From: Neisseria subflava
GTDB taxonomy: Bacteria > Pseudomonadota > Gammaproteobacteria > Burkholderiales > Neisseriaceae
Direction of reading: 5' to 3'
Length of the DNA: 64,000 nt
Assembly: GCF_003044935.1 (NCBI RefSeq)
Contig: NZ_POXP01000001.1
Location: 248,001-312,000, forward strand
The number at the start of each line of letters is the position of its first letter. Within the stretch, counting starts at the first letter, position 1. Position numbers and translations under genes: made by a program. The notes beneath the pieces are model-generated. The model made no database searches, was not told the DNA's origin, and worked only from the letters and a program-made list of their open reading frames with translations. Of this stretch, positions 51,279 to 60,430 are shown piece after piece.

Positions 51279-53255
51279 TTACTGTCCGCGTAAAAACAAC
51301 GCATCCAATTCTTTTAAAGTCAGTTTGACCCAAGTCGGACGGCCGTGGTTGCACTGGTTGCTGCGCGGTGTGTTTTCCATATCGCGCAGGAGTGCGTTCA
51401 TTTCGGGCAAAGTCAGTTGGCGGCCGGCGCGGACTGAGCCGTGGCAGGACATGGTGGCGAGGATGTGGTTTTCGTGTTCCTCGATGGTTTGGCTACTGCC
51501 GACTTGGGCGAGTTCGCCCAATACATCTTTAGCCAGCGAAACAACGTCGGCTTTGCCGAGCATAGCGGGAACTGCACGGACGGCAAGGGTATTGCCGCCC
51601 ATGTCGGACAATTCCAAGCCAAAGCCTGCCAGCATTTCGGCATGATCGGCAAGAGCGGCGCATTCTTCGTGGGATGCGGCAAAGGTTACGGGAATAAGCA
51701 GGCGTTGGCTTTGCAGGTTGCCGTTTTCCTGACGTTGGCGTTTCATTTTCTCGTAGTTGACGCGTTCGGCAGCGGCGTGCATATCGATGAGCAACAGGCT
51801 CTCTTCTGCTTGGGCAAGGATGTAGATGCCTAGTAATTGGGCAATGGCAAAGCCGAGCGGCGGTAATTCGGATTGGGAGGGAAGGCCGTCTGAAAGCGGC
51901 GTATCTGTTTTGGGAATAGGCGTTTCAGACGGCATATTGCCGAAACGTGCCTGCTCGAATTGGCTCAACTCAAGGTCAATGTCGTCGGTTTTTTTGTAGA
52001 GTTCGGCATAAGTATTCATGGCCGCGCGGCTTTCGCGCAGGGACAGGCTGCGTTGCTGCGGCGCGCGTGCGGCTTGGTAAGGCATGGGCGCGGTTTTGCC
52101 TGATGAGCCAAAGGCATTGCGTGTATTGGATTTGTTGCCTGTCGGGTAGTTGGATGTGCTATCAAACAGATTTTCGCTGTTGTTTTCAGACGGCATTGGT
52201 GCAGGCGTAACGCCGGTAATGTCATGCAACACTTCGCCTGCGTTGCTGACGCTTTCGGTCAAGTCGGCGCGCGTGTCGGCAAGGGCTTTGTTGAGCGTGT
52301 GGAACACGAGTTGGTGCACCTGTTGGCTGTCTCGGAAGCGGATTTCGGTTTTGGTCGGGTGGACGTTGACATCCACGGCTTCGGGCGGCAGATCGAGAAA
52401 GAGGACGAAAGCAGGCGTCAGCGCGTTGTGCAATACGTCGCGGTATGCCTGCTTGACGGCATGGAGCATGACTTTGTCGCGCACGAAGCGATGGTTGACG
52501 AAGCAGTATTGTTTGTCGGTTTTGCCTTTGGCGAAAGTCGGTTTGGCAATCGCGCCATAGAGCCGCAGCGCGCCGTTGCCGCTGTCGATTTCTAAGGATG
52601 CTGCCTGAAAGTCTTCGCCGACAATGGCGGCTATGCGTTCGTGCAGGCTTTGGGCGGGGAATTTGAACACTTGTTTGCCGTCGCGTTTGAGCGAGAAGGC
52701 GATGTGCGGATGCGCCAGCGCGAGGCGTTCGAGCATGGTGGCGCAGTGGGCGTATTCGGTGTTTTCGGATTTGAGGAACTTGCGCCGCGCGGGGGTGTTG
52801 AAGAAGAGTTCGGCGGCTTCGATGGTGGTGCCGACAGGGTGGGCGGCGGCGGTGGGGCTGCTGAGTTTGCCATCTTCGGCTTTGACTTGGGTTGCATGCG
52901 TGCTGTCTTCTTGACGGCTGGTCAGGGTCAGGCGGCTGACGGAGGCGATACTGGCCAAACCTTCGCCGCGAAAGCCCATGCTGGCAACGTGTTCCAAATC
53001 GTTTAAGGTTTTGATTTTGCTGGTGGCGTGGCGGTGTAGTGCAAGCTCGATGTCGTCCGGATGGATACCGCTGCCGTTGTCGCTGACGCGAATCAGGCGG
53101 ATGCCGCCGCCGGCCAGCTCGACATCAATCGCCGTCGCGCCTGCATCGATGCTGTTTTCAACGATTTCTTTCAAGGCGTTGGCAGGACGTTCGACCACTT
53201 CGCCGGCGGCGATTTGATTGACAAGATGGTCGGGCAGGGCGGCAATTCGGGACAT
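51279..53255 (-). CDS. mutL: DNA mismatch repair protein MutL
   Basis: 658 residues. GHKL ATPase at the N-terminus: ENSIDAGATAIDVELAGGG, DNGSGI, ATSKIKTLNDLEHVASMGFRGEGLASIASVS. A variable linker (about residues 340-465) is followed by a dimerisation domain. DMHAAAERVNYE at 491-502 matches the DQHA-type endonuclease motif, so this MutL should nick DNA, as expected in a bacterium without MutH. The linker contains three DUS (51883-51894, 51924-51935, 52185-52196), which add peptides such as PSE and SDG. Confidence 0.95.
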   Translation of the reverse strand: MSRIAALPDHLVNQIAAGEVVERPANALKEIVENSIDAGATAIDVELAGGGIRLIRVSDNGSGIHPDDIELALHRHATSKIKTLNDLEHVASMGFRGEGLASIASVSRLTLTSRQEDSTHATQVKAEDGKLSSPTAAAHPVGTTIEAAELFFNTPARRKFLKSENTEYAHCATMLERLALAHPHIAFSLKRDGKQVFKFPAQSLHERIAAIVGEDFQAASLEIDSGNGALRLYGAIAKPTFAKGKTDKQYCFVNHRFVRDKVMLHAVKQAYRDVLHNALTPAFVLFLDLPPEAVDVNVHPTKTEIRFRDSQQVHQLVFHTLNKALADTRADLTESVSNAGEVLHDITGVTPAPMPSENNSENLFDSTSNYPTGNKSNTRNAFGSSGKTAPMPYQAARAPQQRSLSLRESRAAMNTYAELYKKTDDIDLELSQFEQARFGNMPSETPIPKTDTPLSDGLPSQSELPPLGFAIAQLLGIYILAQAEESLLLIDMHAAAERVNYEKMKRQRQENGNLQSQRLLIPVTFAASHEECAALADHAEMLAGFGLELSDMGGNTLAVRAVPAMLGKADVVSLAKDVLGELAQVGSSQTIEEHENHILATMSCHGSVRAGRQLTLPEMNALLRDMENTPRSNQCNHGRPTWVKLTLKELDALFLRGQ

Positions 53256-53291
53256 CGGTTTCTTTCAAAAAAGCAACGGAGGAAGAGAAAA

Positions 53292-53774
53292 TTACAGGTA
53301 TTTGCGCATCAATTCGCATTCGACGCGGACGGTTTTGTTCAGCTGCAACACGGCAGTACCGAGCGACTCGTAACGGTTGAGGCGATAAAAAGGCACGGAA
53401 TTGAGCGAAGCATACAGTTTGAGAAAGCTGAGACCTGCATTTCGTGCCATTTCTTCGGCGCGGCTGAGTAGGGCCGTACCCAAGCCGAGATTGTGGAAGA
53501 GCGGATGGACGTATAAGGCGTCCAGTTGCGCTTCTTTGAAATCGACTTGGAAGAAACCTTGAATCAGCCCTTTGTATTCGACCACCCACAAAGCTTTGTT
53601 TTTATCGGAGATGGTTTCCAAATAGCTGTTGATGTCGAGCAGACTTTCCCATGTGTGCATAATGGTTTCATCGTAACTGCGGATGCAGGCGTATTGAACG
53701 GCATGCAGATGGGCGTTGTGTATGGCTTGGCAGTCTTTTTCGGTTGCCGGACGGAGGATGGTCAGAAGGCTCAT
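53292..53774 (-). CDS. GNAT-family N-acetyltransferase
   Basis: 160 residues: LRPATEKDCQAIHNAHLHAVQ, then VVEYKGLIQGFFQVDFKEAQLDALYVHPLFHNLGLGTALLSRAEE, where LGLGTALL is the acetyl-CoA pyrophosphate loop, and LYASLNSVPFYRLNRYESLG. Substrate unknown. Lies between mutL and purK on the same strand. Confidence 0.85.
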   Translation of the reverse strand: MSLLTILRPATEKDCQAIHNAHLHAVQYACIRSYDETIMHTWESLLDINSYLETISDKNKALWVVEYKGLIQGFFQVDFKEAQLDALYVHPLFHNLGLGTALLSRAEEMARNAGLSFLKLYASLNSVPFYRLNRYESLGTAVLQLNKTVRVECELMRKYL

Positions 53775-53797
53775 GGCGGATGGTCGGAAAAATTGAT

Positions 53798-53832
53798 TTC
53801 AGACGGCCTTTGGTAATCAAAGGCCGTCTGAA
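53798..53832 (-). terminator. Inside-out DUS hairpin after purK
   Basis: TTCAGACGGCCTTTG (53798-53812) and CAAAGGCCGTCTGAA (53818-53832): here the DUS point outward, the reverse of the usual order; 15-bp stem, 5-base loop. Confidence 0.8.
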
Positions 53833-53846
53833 AAAAGTGGGTAAGG

Positions 53847-54983
53847 TTACAGGCTTTGATGTAAGGTTTGTGCGGTTTGGAACGCGTTGTCCGCATCATT
53901 GGCCAAGACGGTAAAGTGGCCCATTTTTCGACCTTTGCGCGCGGCTTTTTTACCGTAAAGATGCAGATGTGCATTCGGGTTACTTTGCAGCGGCAGCCAT
54001 TCGGGGTCGCCGCCGTCTTCCTTCCAAACGTCGCCCAAAATATTCGCCATACAGCAAGAGCTCAGTAATTTGGTATCAGCCGGAGGCAGGTTGCACATCA
54101 GGCGGACCTGTTGCTGGAATTGGTCTGCCGCACAGGCGTCGATGGTATGGTGGCCGGAATTGTGCGGACGCGGGGCGATTTCGTTGACGACCAATTCATG
54201 CGTGTCGCCGACAACAAACATTTCTACTGCCAATACGCCGACGTAGTTCAATTCATCGGCCAAACGCTGCGCCATTTGTCGTGCCTGTTGCTGAATGTCG
54301 ACACTCAGTCGGGCCGGGACGATGGAGTAGGCGAGGATACCGTTTTCGTGAATATTTTCGGCAGGGTCGAAAGTTTGCACGTTGTCATTGTTCAGACGGC
54401 ATACGATAACGGAAATTTCGCCGCGCAAATCCACCATTTTTTCCAAAACGCAATCCACGCCGCCGTGTTCGGCAAATGCGGCTTTGAGTTCATCCAATGT
54501 TTTTACGCGGATTTGGCCTTTGCCGTCGTAGCCCAAAGTAGCAGTTTTCAGGATGCCGGGCAGAAATTGTACGCTTTCTTCAGTGATGTCTTCGGTCTTG
54601 CAAACTGCTTGATACGGCGCGGTTTGCAGGCCTGCTTTGCGTATCCATGCCTTTTCCTGAATGCGGTTTTGCGCGATGGCAACGCAGTCGCCGCTGGGGG
54701 AAACATTGGTATGTTTGGCGAGAAAACGCATCGCGTCGGCATTGACGTTTTCAAACTCGGTCGTAACAGCCGCGCATTTTGCCAATTCTTCCAAAGCTGC
54801 TTCATCATCAAACGGCGCGCATAAATGACGGTCGGCAAATTCCGCTGCCGGCGCATTCGGGTCGGGATCGAGTACAGTTACTTTGTAGCCCATGGTTTTG
54901 GCAGCAACAGTAAACATTCTGCCTAATTGTCCGCCGCCAAGAATGCCGAGCATAGCAGGAGGGAGGATGGGGGATGTGTTCAT
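53847..54983 (-). CDS. purK: N5-carboxyaminoimidazole ribonucleotide synthase
   Basis: 378 residues of the ATP-grasp fold: MLGILGGGQLGRMFTVAAKTMG, VTTEFENVNADAMRFLA, GYDGKGQIRV, RGEISVIVCR, VEMFVVGDTHELVVNEIAPRPHNSGHHT. It carboxylates AIR with bicarbonate and ATP in purine synthesis. Its usual partner purE is not adjacent in the window. Confidence 0.94.
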   Translation of the reverse strand: MNTSPILPPAMLGILGGGQLGRMFTVAAKTMGYKVTVLDPDPNAPAAEFADRHLCAPFDDEAALEELAKCAAVTTEFENVNADAMRFLAKHTNVSPSGDCVAIAQNRIQEKAWIRKAGLQTAPYQAVCKTEDITEESVQFLPGILKTATLGYDGKGQIRVKTLDELKAAFAEHGGVDCVLEKMVDLRGEISVIVCRLNNDNVQTFDPAENIHENGILAYSIVPARLSVDIQQQARQMAQRLADELNYVGVLAVEMFVVGDTHELVVNEIAPRPHNSGHHTIDACAADQFQQQVRLMCNLPPADTKLLSSCCMANILGDVWKEDGGDPEWLPLQSNPNAHLHLYGKKAARKGRKMGHFTVLANDADNAFQTAQTLHQSL

Positions 54984-55066
54984 GGATAATCGCTTTATGA
55001 AGAAATTGGGTAGGGTGTTTGCAGACCGTCTGAAAATGGTTTTACAGCTTCAGACGGCCTGATGTT

Positions 55067-55636
55067 TTAAAGTTTGCCGATAAATTGCGGCGGAACGTTT
55101 TCAGTTAACCATACGCCGTTGTCCGCCAAATAAAATTGATGTCCTGCCGCAAGCATGGCGACAGTGTCGATGGTCAATACAAGCGGCTTGCCGTGTCGGG
55201 AGCCGACGTTGACGGCTGTTGTAGCATCGGCAGACAGATGGACAAAATGGCGCGAGGCAGAATGCAGGCCTTGTTCCAAAATAGACGAAACAGAGCGTTC
55301 AGCCGTACCGTGATACAAAATCTGAGGAGGCGTTGCCACTTTGTGTTCGACCTGAACTTGTGCCGTCGAATGACCTTGTGCCGCACGGATGCGTTTGCCG
55401 TCTTCAGAAAGGGTAAACCTTTTTTTATCGTTGTTTTCGACCACTTCCAACAATACTTCATAGGTCAGCGGATTGCCCGTAAAGCCGCGATCAGGATGGT
55501 TTACCTGCGTCAGTAAGGTATTAATATCCACCCAGCCGTCTTTATCCAAAGTAATACCAATTTGCTCAGGATGGTGGCGCAAGATGAAGCTGAGGAATTT
55601 GCTGATGGATTTTAGTTGTTTTTCGTTTAGTATCAT
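55067..55636 (-). CDS. kptA: RNA 2'-phosphotransferase (Tpt1/KptA)
   Basis: 189 residues: SKFLSFILRHHPEQIGITLDKDGWVDINTLL (first catalytic Arg), RFTLSEDGKRIRAAQGHS, then LYHGTAERSVSSILEQGL and SRHFVHLSADATTAVNVG with the NAD-binding His and Arg residues. It moves an internal RNA 2'-phosphate to NAD, making ADP-ribose 1'',2''-cyclic phosphate. In eukaryotes it completes tRNA splicing; bacteria lack that substrate and the role is open. Located between purK and trpE on the same strand. Confidence 0.93.
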   Translation of the reverse strand: MILNEKQLKSISKFLSFILRHHPEQIGITLDKDGWVDINTLLTQVNHPDRGFTGNPLTYEVLLEVVENNDKKRFTLSEDGKRIRAAQGHSTAQVQVEHKVATPPQILYHGTAERSVSSILEQGLHSASRHFVHLSADATTAVNVGSRHGKPLVLTIDTVAMLAAGHQFYLADNGVWLTENVPPQFIGKL

Positions 55637-55665
55637 AATCTTGTTGTTTAGTCATTTCAGAGCGC

Positions 55666-55677
55666 AGGCCGTCTGAA
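55666..55677 (+). repeat. Single DUS at the trpE 3' end
   Basis: Exact AGGCCGTCTGAA, 2 bases past the trpE stop; no inverted partner within 100 bases. Confidence 0.8.
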
Positions 55678-55679
55678 AA

Positions 55680-57155
55680 TTATTTATCCAATCCTTCTTG
55701 CACCATTTGCGCTGCGCGGATTACTGCCCGGGCTTTGTTTTGGGTTTCCTGCCATTCGGATGTTGGGTCGGAATCAGCAACTACACCTGCGCCGCTTTGG
55801 ACGAAGAGGGTATTGTTTTTAATCACGGCAGTACGGATGGCGATGGCCAAGTCCATGTCGTTGTTGAAACTCCATACGCCGACGGCGCCGCCGTAGATGC
55901 CGCGTTTGCTCGGCTCGACTTCTTCGATGATTTCCATGGCGCGGACTTTGGGAGCGCCGGAAAGCGTGCCTGCAGGGAAGGTGGCGGCAAGGATGTTCAT
56001 GTTGGTCATGCCGTCTTTCAGACGGCCTTCGACGTTAGAGACGATGTGCATCACATGGGAGTATTTTTCAATCACCATTTTGTCGGTGACTTTGACTTCG
56101 CCGGTTTTACTGATACGGCCGACGTCGTTGCGTCCTAAGTCAATCAACATGACGTGTTCGGCAATCTCTTTGGCATCGCTCAGCAGGTCTTGCTCGTTGG
56201 CGAGGTCTTCGGCTGGTGTTTTGCCGCGCAGGCGTGTGCCGGCGATAGGGCGGACGATGACATCGTCGCGTTCGCGGCGGACGAGGATTTCGGGCGAAGA
56301 GCCGACAATATGGAAATCGCCGAAATCGTAGTAGAACATGTATGGCGATGGGTTCAGCGTACGCAGGGCGCGGTAGAGGGCAAGCGGATTGTCGGTAAAT
56401 TCCATGCTCATGCGTTGGCTGGGGACGACCTGCATGCAGTCGCCTGCAAAGATGTAGTCTTTGATTTTGTTGACACAGGCTTTGAAGGGTTCTTCGCCGA
56501 ACTCGCTGACTGCTTGGGTTTGCTTGCTGCCGAGGGAAAGCGGGATGGCGCAACTTTGGCGTAACTGGGTACGGATGTCTTCAAGACGTTCGCGTGCGCG
56601 TTCGTAGCCGTTGGCTTGAGACGGATCGGCATAAACAATCAGATAGATTTTGCCGCTTAGATTATCCACTACCGCAAGCTCTTGCGAGAGCATCAGGAGG
56701 ATGTCGGGCGTACCGAGCGGATCGGCTTTAGCAGTATGTTTCAGGCGGTGGGAAAAATGTTCGAAATTATAGATGGTTTCATAACCGAAATAGCCGACCA
56801 GGCCACCTGTAAAGCGCGGCAGGCTTGGGATTTCGGGCGTTTTGAAGCGGTTGTGGAAGGCTTCGATAAAGGGTAGGGGATTACCGTCGTGTTGTTCGAT
56901 GATTTCGCCGTTTTGATACACATCGACATGTTTGCCGCTGGTTTTGAGATAATGGCTGCAAGGCAGGCCGATAAAGGAATAGCGGCCGAAGCGTTCTCCA
57001 CCGACAACGGATTCGAGCAGGTAGGTGAAAGGCTTGTTGGCAAGTTTTAGGTAGATTGAGAGCGGTGTGTCCAAGTCGGCAAGCAGCTCTTGAACGAGTG
57101 GAATGCGGTTGTAACCTTGTGCGGCTTGGGCTTGGTATTCTTGTTTGCTGATCAT
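55680..57155 (-). CDS. trpE: Anthranilate synthase component I
   Basis: 491 residues. The regulatory N-domain has the tryptophan-binding LLES motif ([19 protein letters not shown]), and the chorismate-binding C-domain has [43 protein letters not shown], and [17 protein letters not shown]. With TrpG it converts chorismate to anthranilate, and it should be feedback-inhibited by tryptophan. No trp leader peptide or attenuator is evident; one DUS (57168-57179) lies upstream. Confidence 0.95.
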   Translation of the reverse strand: MISKQEYQAQAAQGYNRIPLVQELLADLDTPLSIYLKLANKPFTYLLESVVGGERFGRYSFIGLPCSHYLKTSGKHVDVYQNGEIIEQHDGNPLPFIEAFHNRFKTPEIPSLPRFTGGLVGYFGYETIYNFEHFSHRLKHTAKADPLGTPDILLMLSQELAVVDNLSGKIYLIVYADPSQANGYERARERLEDIRTQLRQSCAIPLSLGSKQTQAVSEFGEEPFKACVNKIKDYIFAGDCMQVVPSQRMSMEFTDNPLALYRALRTLNPSPYMFYYDFGDFHIVGSSPEILVRRERDDVIVRPIAGTRLRGKTPAEDLANEQDLLSDAKEIAEHVMLIDLGRNDVGRISKTGEVKVTDKMVIEKYSHVMHIVSNVEGRLKDGMTNMNILAATFPAGTLSGAPKVRAMEIIEEVEPSKRGIYGGAVGVWSFNNDMDLAIAIRTAVIKNNTLFVQSGAGVVADSDPTSEWQETQNKARAVIRAAQMVQEGLDK

Positions 57156-57262
57156 CTTGATAAGTCTTTCAGACGGCCTGTGTTAGGGTGTTAAATCGTG
57201 TGAAGAGTATAGCATTTTATTGGGATTGTTGACAGTCTGAGCGTTATGTCAAATATGGAAAA

Positions 57263-57283
57263 CGCCGTCTGAAAAAGACGGCG
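57263..57283 (-). terminator. Short terminator after the 125-aa membrane gene
   Basis: CGCCGTCT/AGACGGCG stem with a 5-base loop; on the minus strand followed by TTTTCC. It contains a partial DUS. Confidence 0.75.
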
Positions 57284-57290
57284 CGAGGTA

Positions 57291-57668
57291 TCAGGCAAGG
57301 GTATTGGAAATTTTGTTTTTCCGGCTTCGTTTCCACTTGAAGATATAAGCGGCAACAACGGGAATCAAGGCGATAATGGATTTGAATGTCCAGCCTGAAT
57401 ACCATGTGCCTTCGGGAACATCGCTTGCAAGCCAAGTGAAGTATGGCCACCAGCAGGCAACTAGGCTGCCGAGGAACAGCGGCCAAATATGACGGCTTAA
57501 GTTGCGCTGCCATAAAAGGAAACAGATGGCTGCCCAAACGAAAGTCAGTACGGTAATCAGGAGGATGGTGTAGGCATCTGAAATTAGGATGGCGGCAAAG
57601 TAGTAGCTGAGTGCGACCCATAATAGGGCAAGTATCAAGACGATGATTTCTTCTGGGCGTTTAAACAT
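57291..57668 (-). CDS. Four-span membrane protein of unknown function
   Basis: 125 residues with hydrophobic segments at about 8-28, 33-52, 63-80 and 92-111 (FKSIIALIPVVAAYIFKW) and a strongly basic C-terminus (KWKRSRKNK). A conserved hypothetical without a recognised domain. Stands alone between trpE and the Smr gene. Confidence 0.65.
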   Translation of the reverse strand: MFKRPEEIIVLILALLWVALSYYFAAILISDAYTILLITVLTFVWAAICFLLWQRNLSRHIWPLFLGSLVACWWPYFTWLASDVPEGTWYSGWTFKSIIALIPVVAAYIFKWKRSRKNKISNTLA

Positions 57669-57804
57669 ATTTTCTCTCTTTTATAAGACTGGCAATGCGT
57701 TAATACTATACCCTAAACAAGAAGCGATGATAAGAGTCTTTCAGACGGCCTTGTAGCCGGGTTTGCTATAATGTGCGCAATCAATTTTTTGGAAAGGACA
57801 AACC

Positions 57805-58425
57805 ATGACGGCAAACTTTCAAGAAACGCTGAAGGCTTTGGGCAAACAGGCGAAAAAGGAAGCTGCGGAGCGGGAAGCGGAAGCGAAGGCTAAAAAGCAG
57901 GCAGAAGATGTGGATTTCAGCAAGGCGGTTGGTAAGGTTACGCCGTTAAAAAATGCCGGTAATTATTATGAACAGCCCCGTGATAAATCTCCGATCAAGC
58001 CGCGCCCCAAAGAAATGGCGACTTTGGAGCAGGAAGATTATTTTTATGTGGGCAGCGGCGGCTGGGAAGAACCGCCGGCTTCGTTCAGTAAAAACGGGCA
58101 GGGTAAAAATGATTTGATGCGTTTGCGAAACGGCCATTATCCTGTTGTGGCGGATGTGGATTTGCATGGCTATACGCAGGAAGAAGCGCAACAGGTATTG
58201 AACGAATTTATCGAGTTCACGAAAAAACGCGGCGTTTGCGGCGAAATTGTCCACGGTAGCGGCTTGGGTTCTTCAGGCTATAAACCGGTTTTAAAAAATA
58301 TGACGCGCCGCTGGTTGATGCAGCATCCTGATGTGTTGGCTTATGTCGAGCCTCGACAAGGCAATGATGGCGCAGTCAGGATTTTGTTAAAACGCCAACG
58401 CCGAGACGATGATTGGAAGCAGTAA
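57805..58425 (+). CDS. Smr-domain protein (SmrA-like)
   Basis: 206 residues. A charged N-terminal region (KQAKKEAAEREAEAKAKKQ) is followed by the Smr domain: DLHGYTQEEAQQVLNEFIEF, CGEIVHGSGLGSSGYKPVLK and AYVEPRQGNDGAVRILLK. The LDxH and HGxG motifs are those of stand-alone small MutS-related domains; in E. coli SmrA/SmrB cut RNA or nick DNA, and SmrB rescues collided ribosomes. AAAGGAC precedes the ATG. Confidence 0.88.
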   Translation: MTANFQETLKALGKQAKKEAAEREAEAKAKKQAEDVDFSKAVGKVTPLKNAGNYYEQPRDKSPIKPRPKEMATLEQEDYFYVGSGGWEEPPASFSKNGQGKNDLMRLRNGHYPVVADVDLHGYTQEEAQQVLNEFIEFTKKRGVCGEIVHGSGLGSSGYKPVLKNMTRRWLMQHPDVLAYVEPRQGNDGAVRILLKRQRRDDDWKQ

Positions 58426-58429
58426 AATA

Positions 58430-58464
58430 AAAAAGCAGTGTCAGTAAGATGACACTGCTTTTTA
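58430..58464 (+). terminator. Non-DUS terminator between the Smr gene and the pilin operon
   Basis: AAAAGCAGTGTCA and TGACACTGCTTTT, 13-bp stem, A/T runs on both sides, bidirectional. Confidence 0.9.
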
Positions 58465-58475
58465 TGTTTGTCAGA

Positions 58476-58964
58476 CTAAGAAGATTTCTTTTTGGAAACC
58501 GATTCGCAACCTTTGCCATTGGTCATTGTAGTTTTGGGATGTTTGGCAGAATCAATATCAGTACATTTGTAAGCATTGCCCAAACTATCCATCCAAACAG
58601 AAAGGGTATAGCCTTTTTTTGTGGGAATGGCTTTCAAAAGATAGGCCCGGCTTTTATTGGCATCAATCATTTCAGCAGAGTATTCATATTTGTCTGCCAA
58701 GTCTTTATGGCCTTTATATGAGGAAATAAATGTATCTAATTCTTTTTTAATCCTATCAGTTTTCCACTTTGGATTTTTAACCATCTGGTTTTTAAAAGCG
58801 GAATTGATGGCGACTAACTCGGCATGCGCTTGTGATTGGTGGCCGCGTTCAATGTAGCGGTTGTAAGAGGGAATGGCAATGATGCCCAGAATGGCTAAGA
58901 TGGTGACGGCAATCATCATCTCAACCAGCGTAAAGCCTAGTTGTTTGGTAGAGGTGGTATTCAT
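58476..58964 (-). CDS. Minor pilin at the end of the cluster (PilX/PilL position)
   Basis: 162 residues from ATG 58964. Type III leader KQLG then FTLVEMMIAVTILAILG with Glu5 of the mature protein, followed by the alpha-1 spine and a pilin head with two Cys (YKCTDIDS, GKGCES) that form the D-region loop. In this position meningococcus has PilX (aggregation and adhesion) and gonococcus PilL; this sequence is pilin-like, but which one it equates to is not clear. Last gene of the fimT-pilV-pilW-pilX operon. Confidence 0.85.
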   Translation of the reverse strand: MNTTSTKQLGFTLVEMMIAVTILAILGIIAIPSYNRYIERGHQSQAHAELVAINSAFKNQMVKNPKWKTDRIKKELDTFISSYKGHKDLADKYEYSAEMIDANKSRAYLLKAIPTKKGYTLSVWMDSLGNAYKCTDIDSAKHPKTTMTNGKGCESVSKKKSS

Positions 58965-58968
58965 TATA

Positions 58969-59514
58969 TTATTCGCTGGCAACGTAAGACTGAAGAACGA
59001 CTTGGGTATTGGCATTCTTACCCCATGCTTTGGCGGTAACGCGGTAGGTGATTCGGCCTTCAGTAGTTTTACTTAAATATTCGATGATGTAGCGGGGATT
59101 GTTTGCGATGCCGCTTTTTTTATCTAAAGGATATTCCGTACCATTGGTGTCAATACACAGGTTTTTGTCGCATTTGCGCTTCCAAGCATCTACGGTTGGG
59201 CTACCTTCTTCAGTAAAATCGCCATTGGATTTGACGTTTGGCGTGGAACATAAACCTTTTTCACATTTTGCGGTAAAAGTAGTCTTTTTACCTTCAATAT
59301 CAAAAATTTGATTTTCACCTTCACGCAGTGCCGCTTCGGCTAGGGTGGTTGCCAGTTTGCGGTCGGCATCATTGGTGCTGATACGCTGTTCAGTATTGTA
59401 GGACTGGGTGGCTGTGACCACGAGCAGGGCGATGACGACCATCATCATTAAAACGATAAACAAAGCATAGCCCTGCTGCCGGTTAGGTTTGATTAGAGTG
59501 ATCGGTCGGCGCAT
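58969..59514 (-). CDS. pilK: Minor pilin/assembly protein, PilX_N type (PilK)
   Basis: 181 residues: N-terminal QQGYALFIVLMMMVVIALLVVTA, the PilX_N hydrophobic helix, which lacks a Glu5, then an acidic, Cys-containing head (CEKGLCSTP, CDKNLCIDTNG). It belongs to the class GspK-like minor pilins that cap the pseudopilus tip. Its start overlaps the pilW gene by 22 bases, and 4 bases separate its stop from the next gene. Named PilK in Neisseria, PilX in Pseudomonas. Confidence 0.85.
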   Translation of the reverse strand: MRRPITLIKPNRQQGYALFIVLMMMVVIALLVVTATQSYNTEQRISTNDADRKLATTLAEAALREGENQIFDIEGKKTTFTAKCEKGLCSTPNVKSNGDFTEEGSPTVDAWKRKCDKNLCIDTNGTEYPLDKKSGIANNPRYIIEYLSKTTEGRITYRVTAKAWGKNANTQVVLQSYVASE

Positions 59515-60428
59515 ACATTTCCTCCGCGGATGGTGGCATTAATATTGTAGATATCAACTTTATTGTCTTGTTCTTTCGATGGGTCAATACTGCCGTTATT
59601 CAGTACGATTTGGATAGAAGCCGGAGACTTAGCCTCAGCTGAGATATCCAATGCGTTTTTGTAATCAAATGATTCTGTATTTACTCCGCTGGCAGATGCA
59701 TTTTCAGAATCATGACATTCTGCATAGATATAGTGGATATCCATGGTTGTAATGCCTTTAATCAACAGCTGCGGATTACTCCATGAACCATCATTTGATA
59801 ATTGGAAACGGAACAAACCGCTCTCTTCACCAAGTTTACCGACAGCGTAGGCAATCATTTCATGTTTCATGATGGCGATACTGCCATTTTGATCAGGGTC
59901 GGTAATTTTCAAAGCTGTTTTTGCCGCATCTAAATCTTTAATTTCTGTTTGAGGTTTGGCAATGCCGAAACAGCTGCTGACAATAGCAGTTTTTGCAGCA
60001 GGGTTTGCTTTGTCGATTCCATATTGAAACAGCAGGGCTTTGCCGGTTTGAGCAAAACCTGCGTAGCCTAATTTATTGATTTCTTTAACTGGTAACAGCT
60101 TATTTACACCAGCTGTTTTCAATGTGTATTCATCCGAGCTTTTGTCTTCTATCACTGCAGAGGCAGGAAAATTCGACATATTGAAGCAGCCGAAATTGCC
60201 TGCCATACGCGCATCACGGACGATCATATTGGCGGTGTTACGCAAATCTTGTTGGATACCGATACGTGTGTTGGCAGATTTGTTCAATCCGCGTGCAGTA
60301 AAGTAGGTGGAGCTGACAGCCATTAAGACGATCATGCTGAGCAGGCTGGCAACCAGAAATTCAAGGATGCTGAAGCCGCGAATGGCGGTTTTATTGGGAA
60401 TATGATTGAGTAAGCGTTTATTGTTCAT
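59493..60428 (-). CDS. pilJ: Minor pilin PilW-type (PilJ)
   Basis: 311 residues: leader NKTAIRG then FSILEFLVASLLSMIVLMAV (Glu5 present), the PilW/GspJ pattern, and a large head with paired Cys (GNFGCFNMS, SSCFGIA, AECHDSE, GNVCADRSL). Part of the tip complex that primes type IV pilus assembly. Named PilJ in Neisseria and PilW in Pseudomonas. Confidence 0.87.
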   Translation of the reverse strand: MNNKRLLNHIPNKTAIRGFSILEFLVASLLSMIVLMAVSSTYFTARGLNKSANTRIGIQQDLRNTANMIVRDARMAGNFGCFNMSNFPASAVIEDKSSDEYTLKTAGVNKLLPVKEINKLGYAGFAQTGKALLFQYGIDKANPAAKTAIVSSCFGIAKPQTEIKDLDAAKTALKITDPDQNGSIAIMKHEMIAYAVGKLGEESGLFRFQLSNDGSWSNPQLLIKGITTMDIHYIYAECHDSENASASGVNTESFDYKNALDISAEAKSPASIQIVLNNGSIDPSKEQDNKVDIYNINATIRGGNVCADRSL

Positions 60429-60430
60429 TG

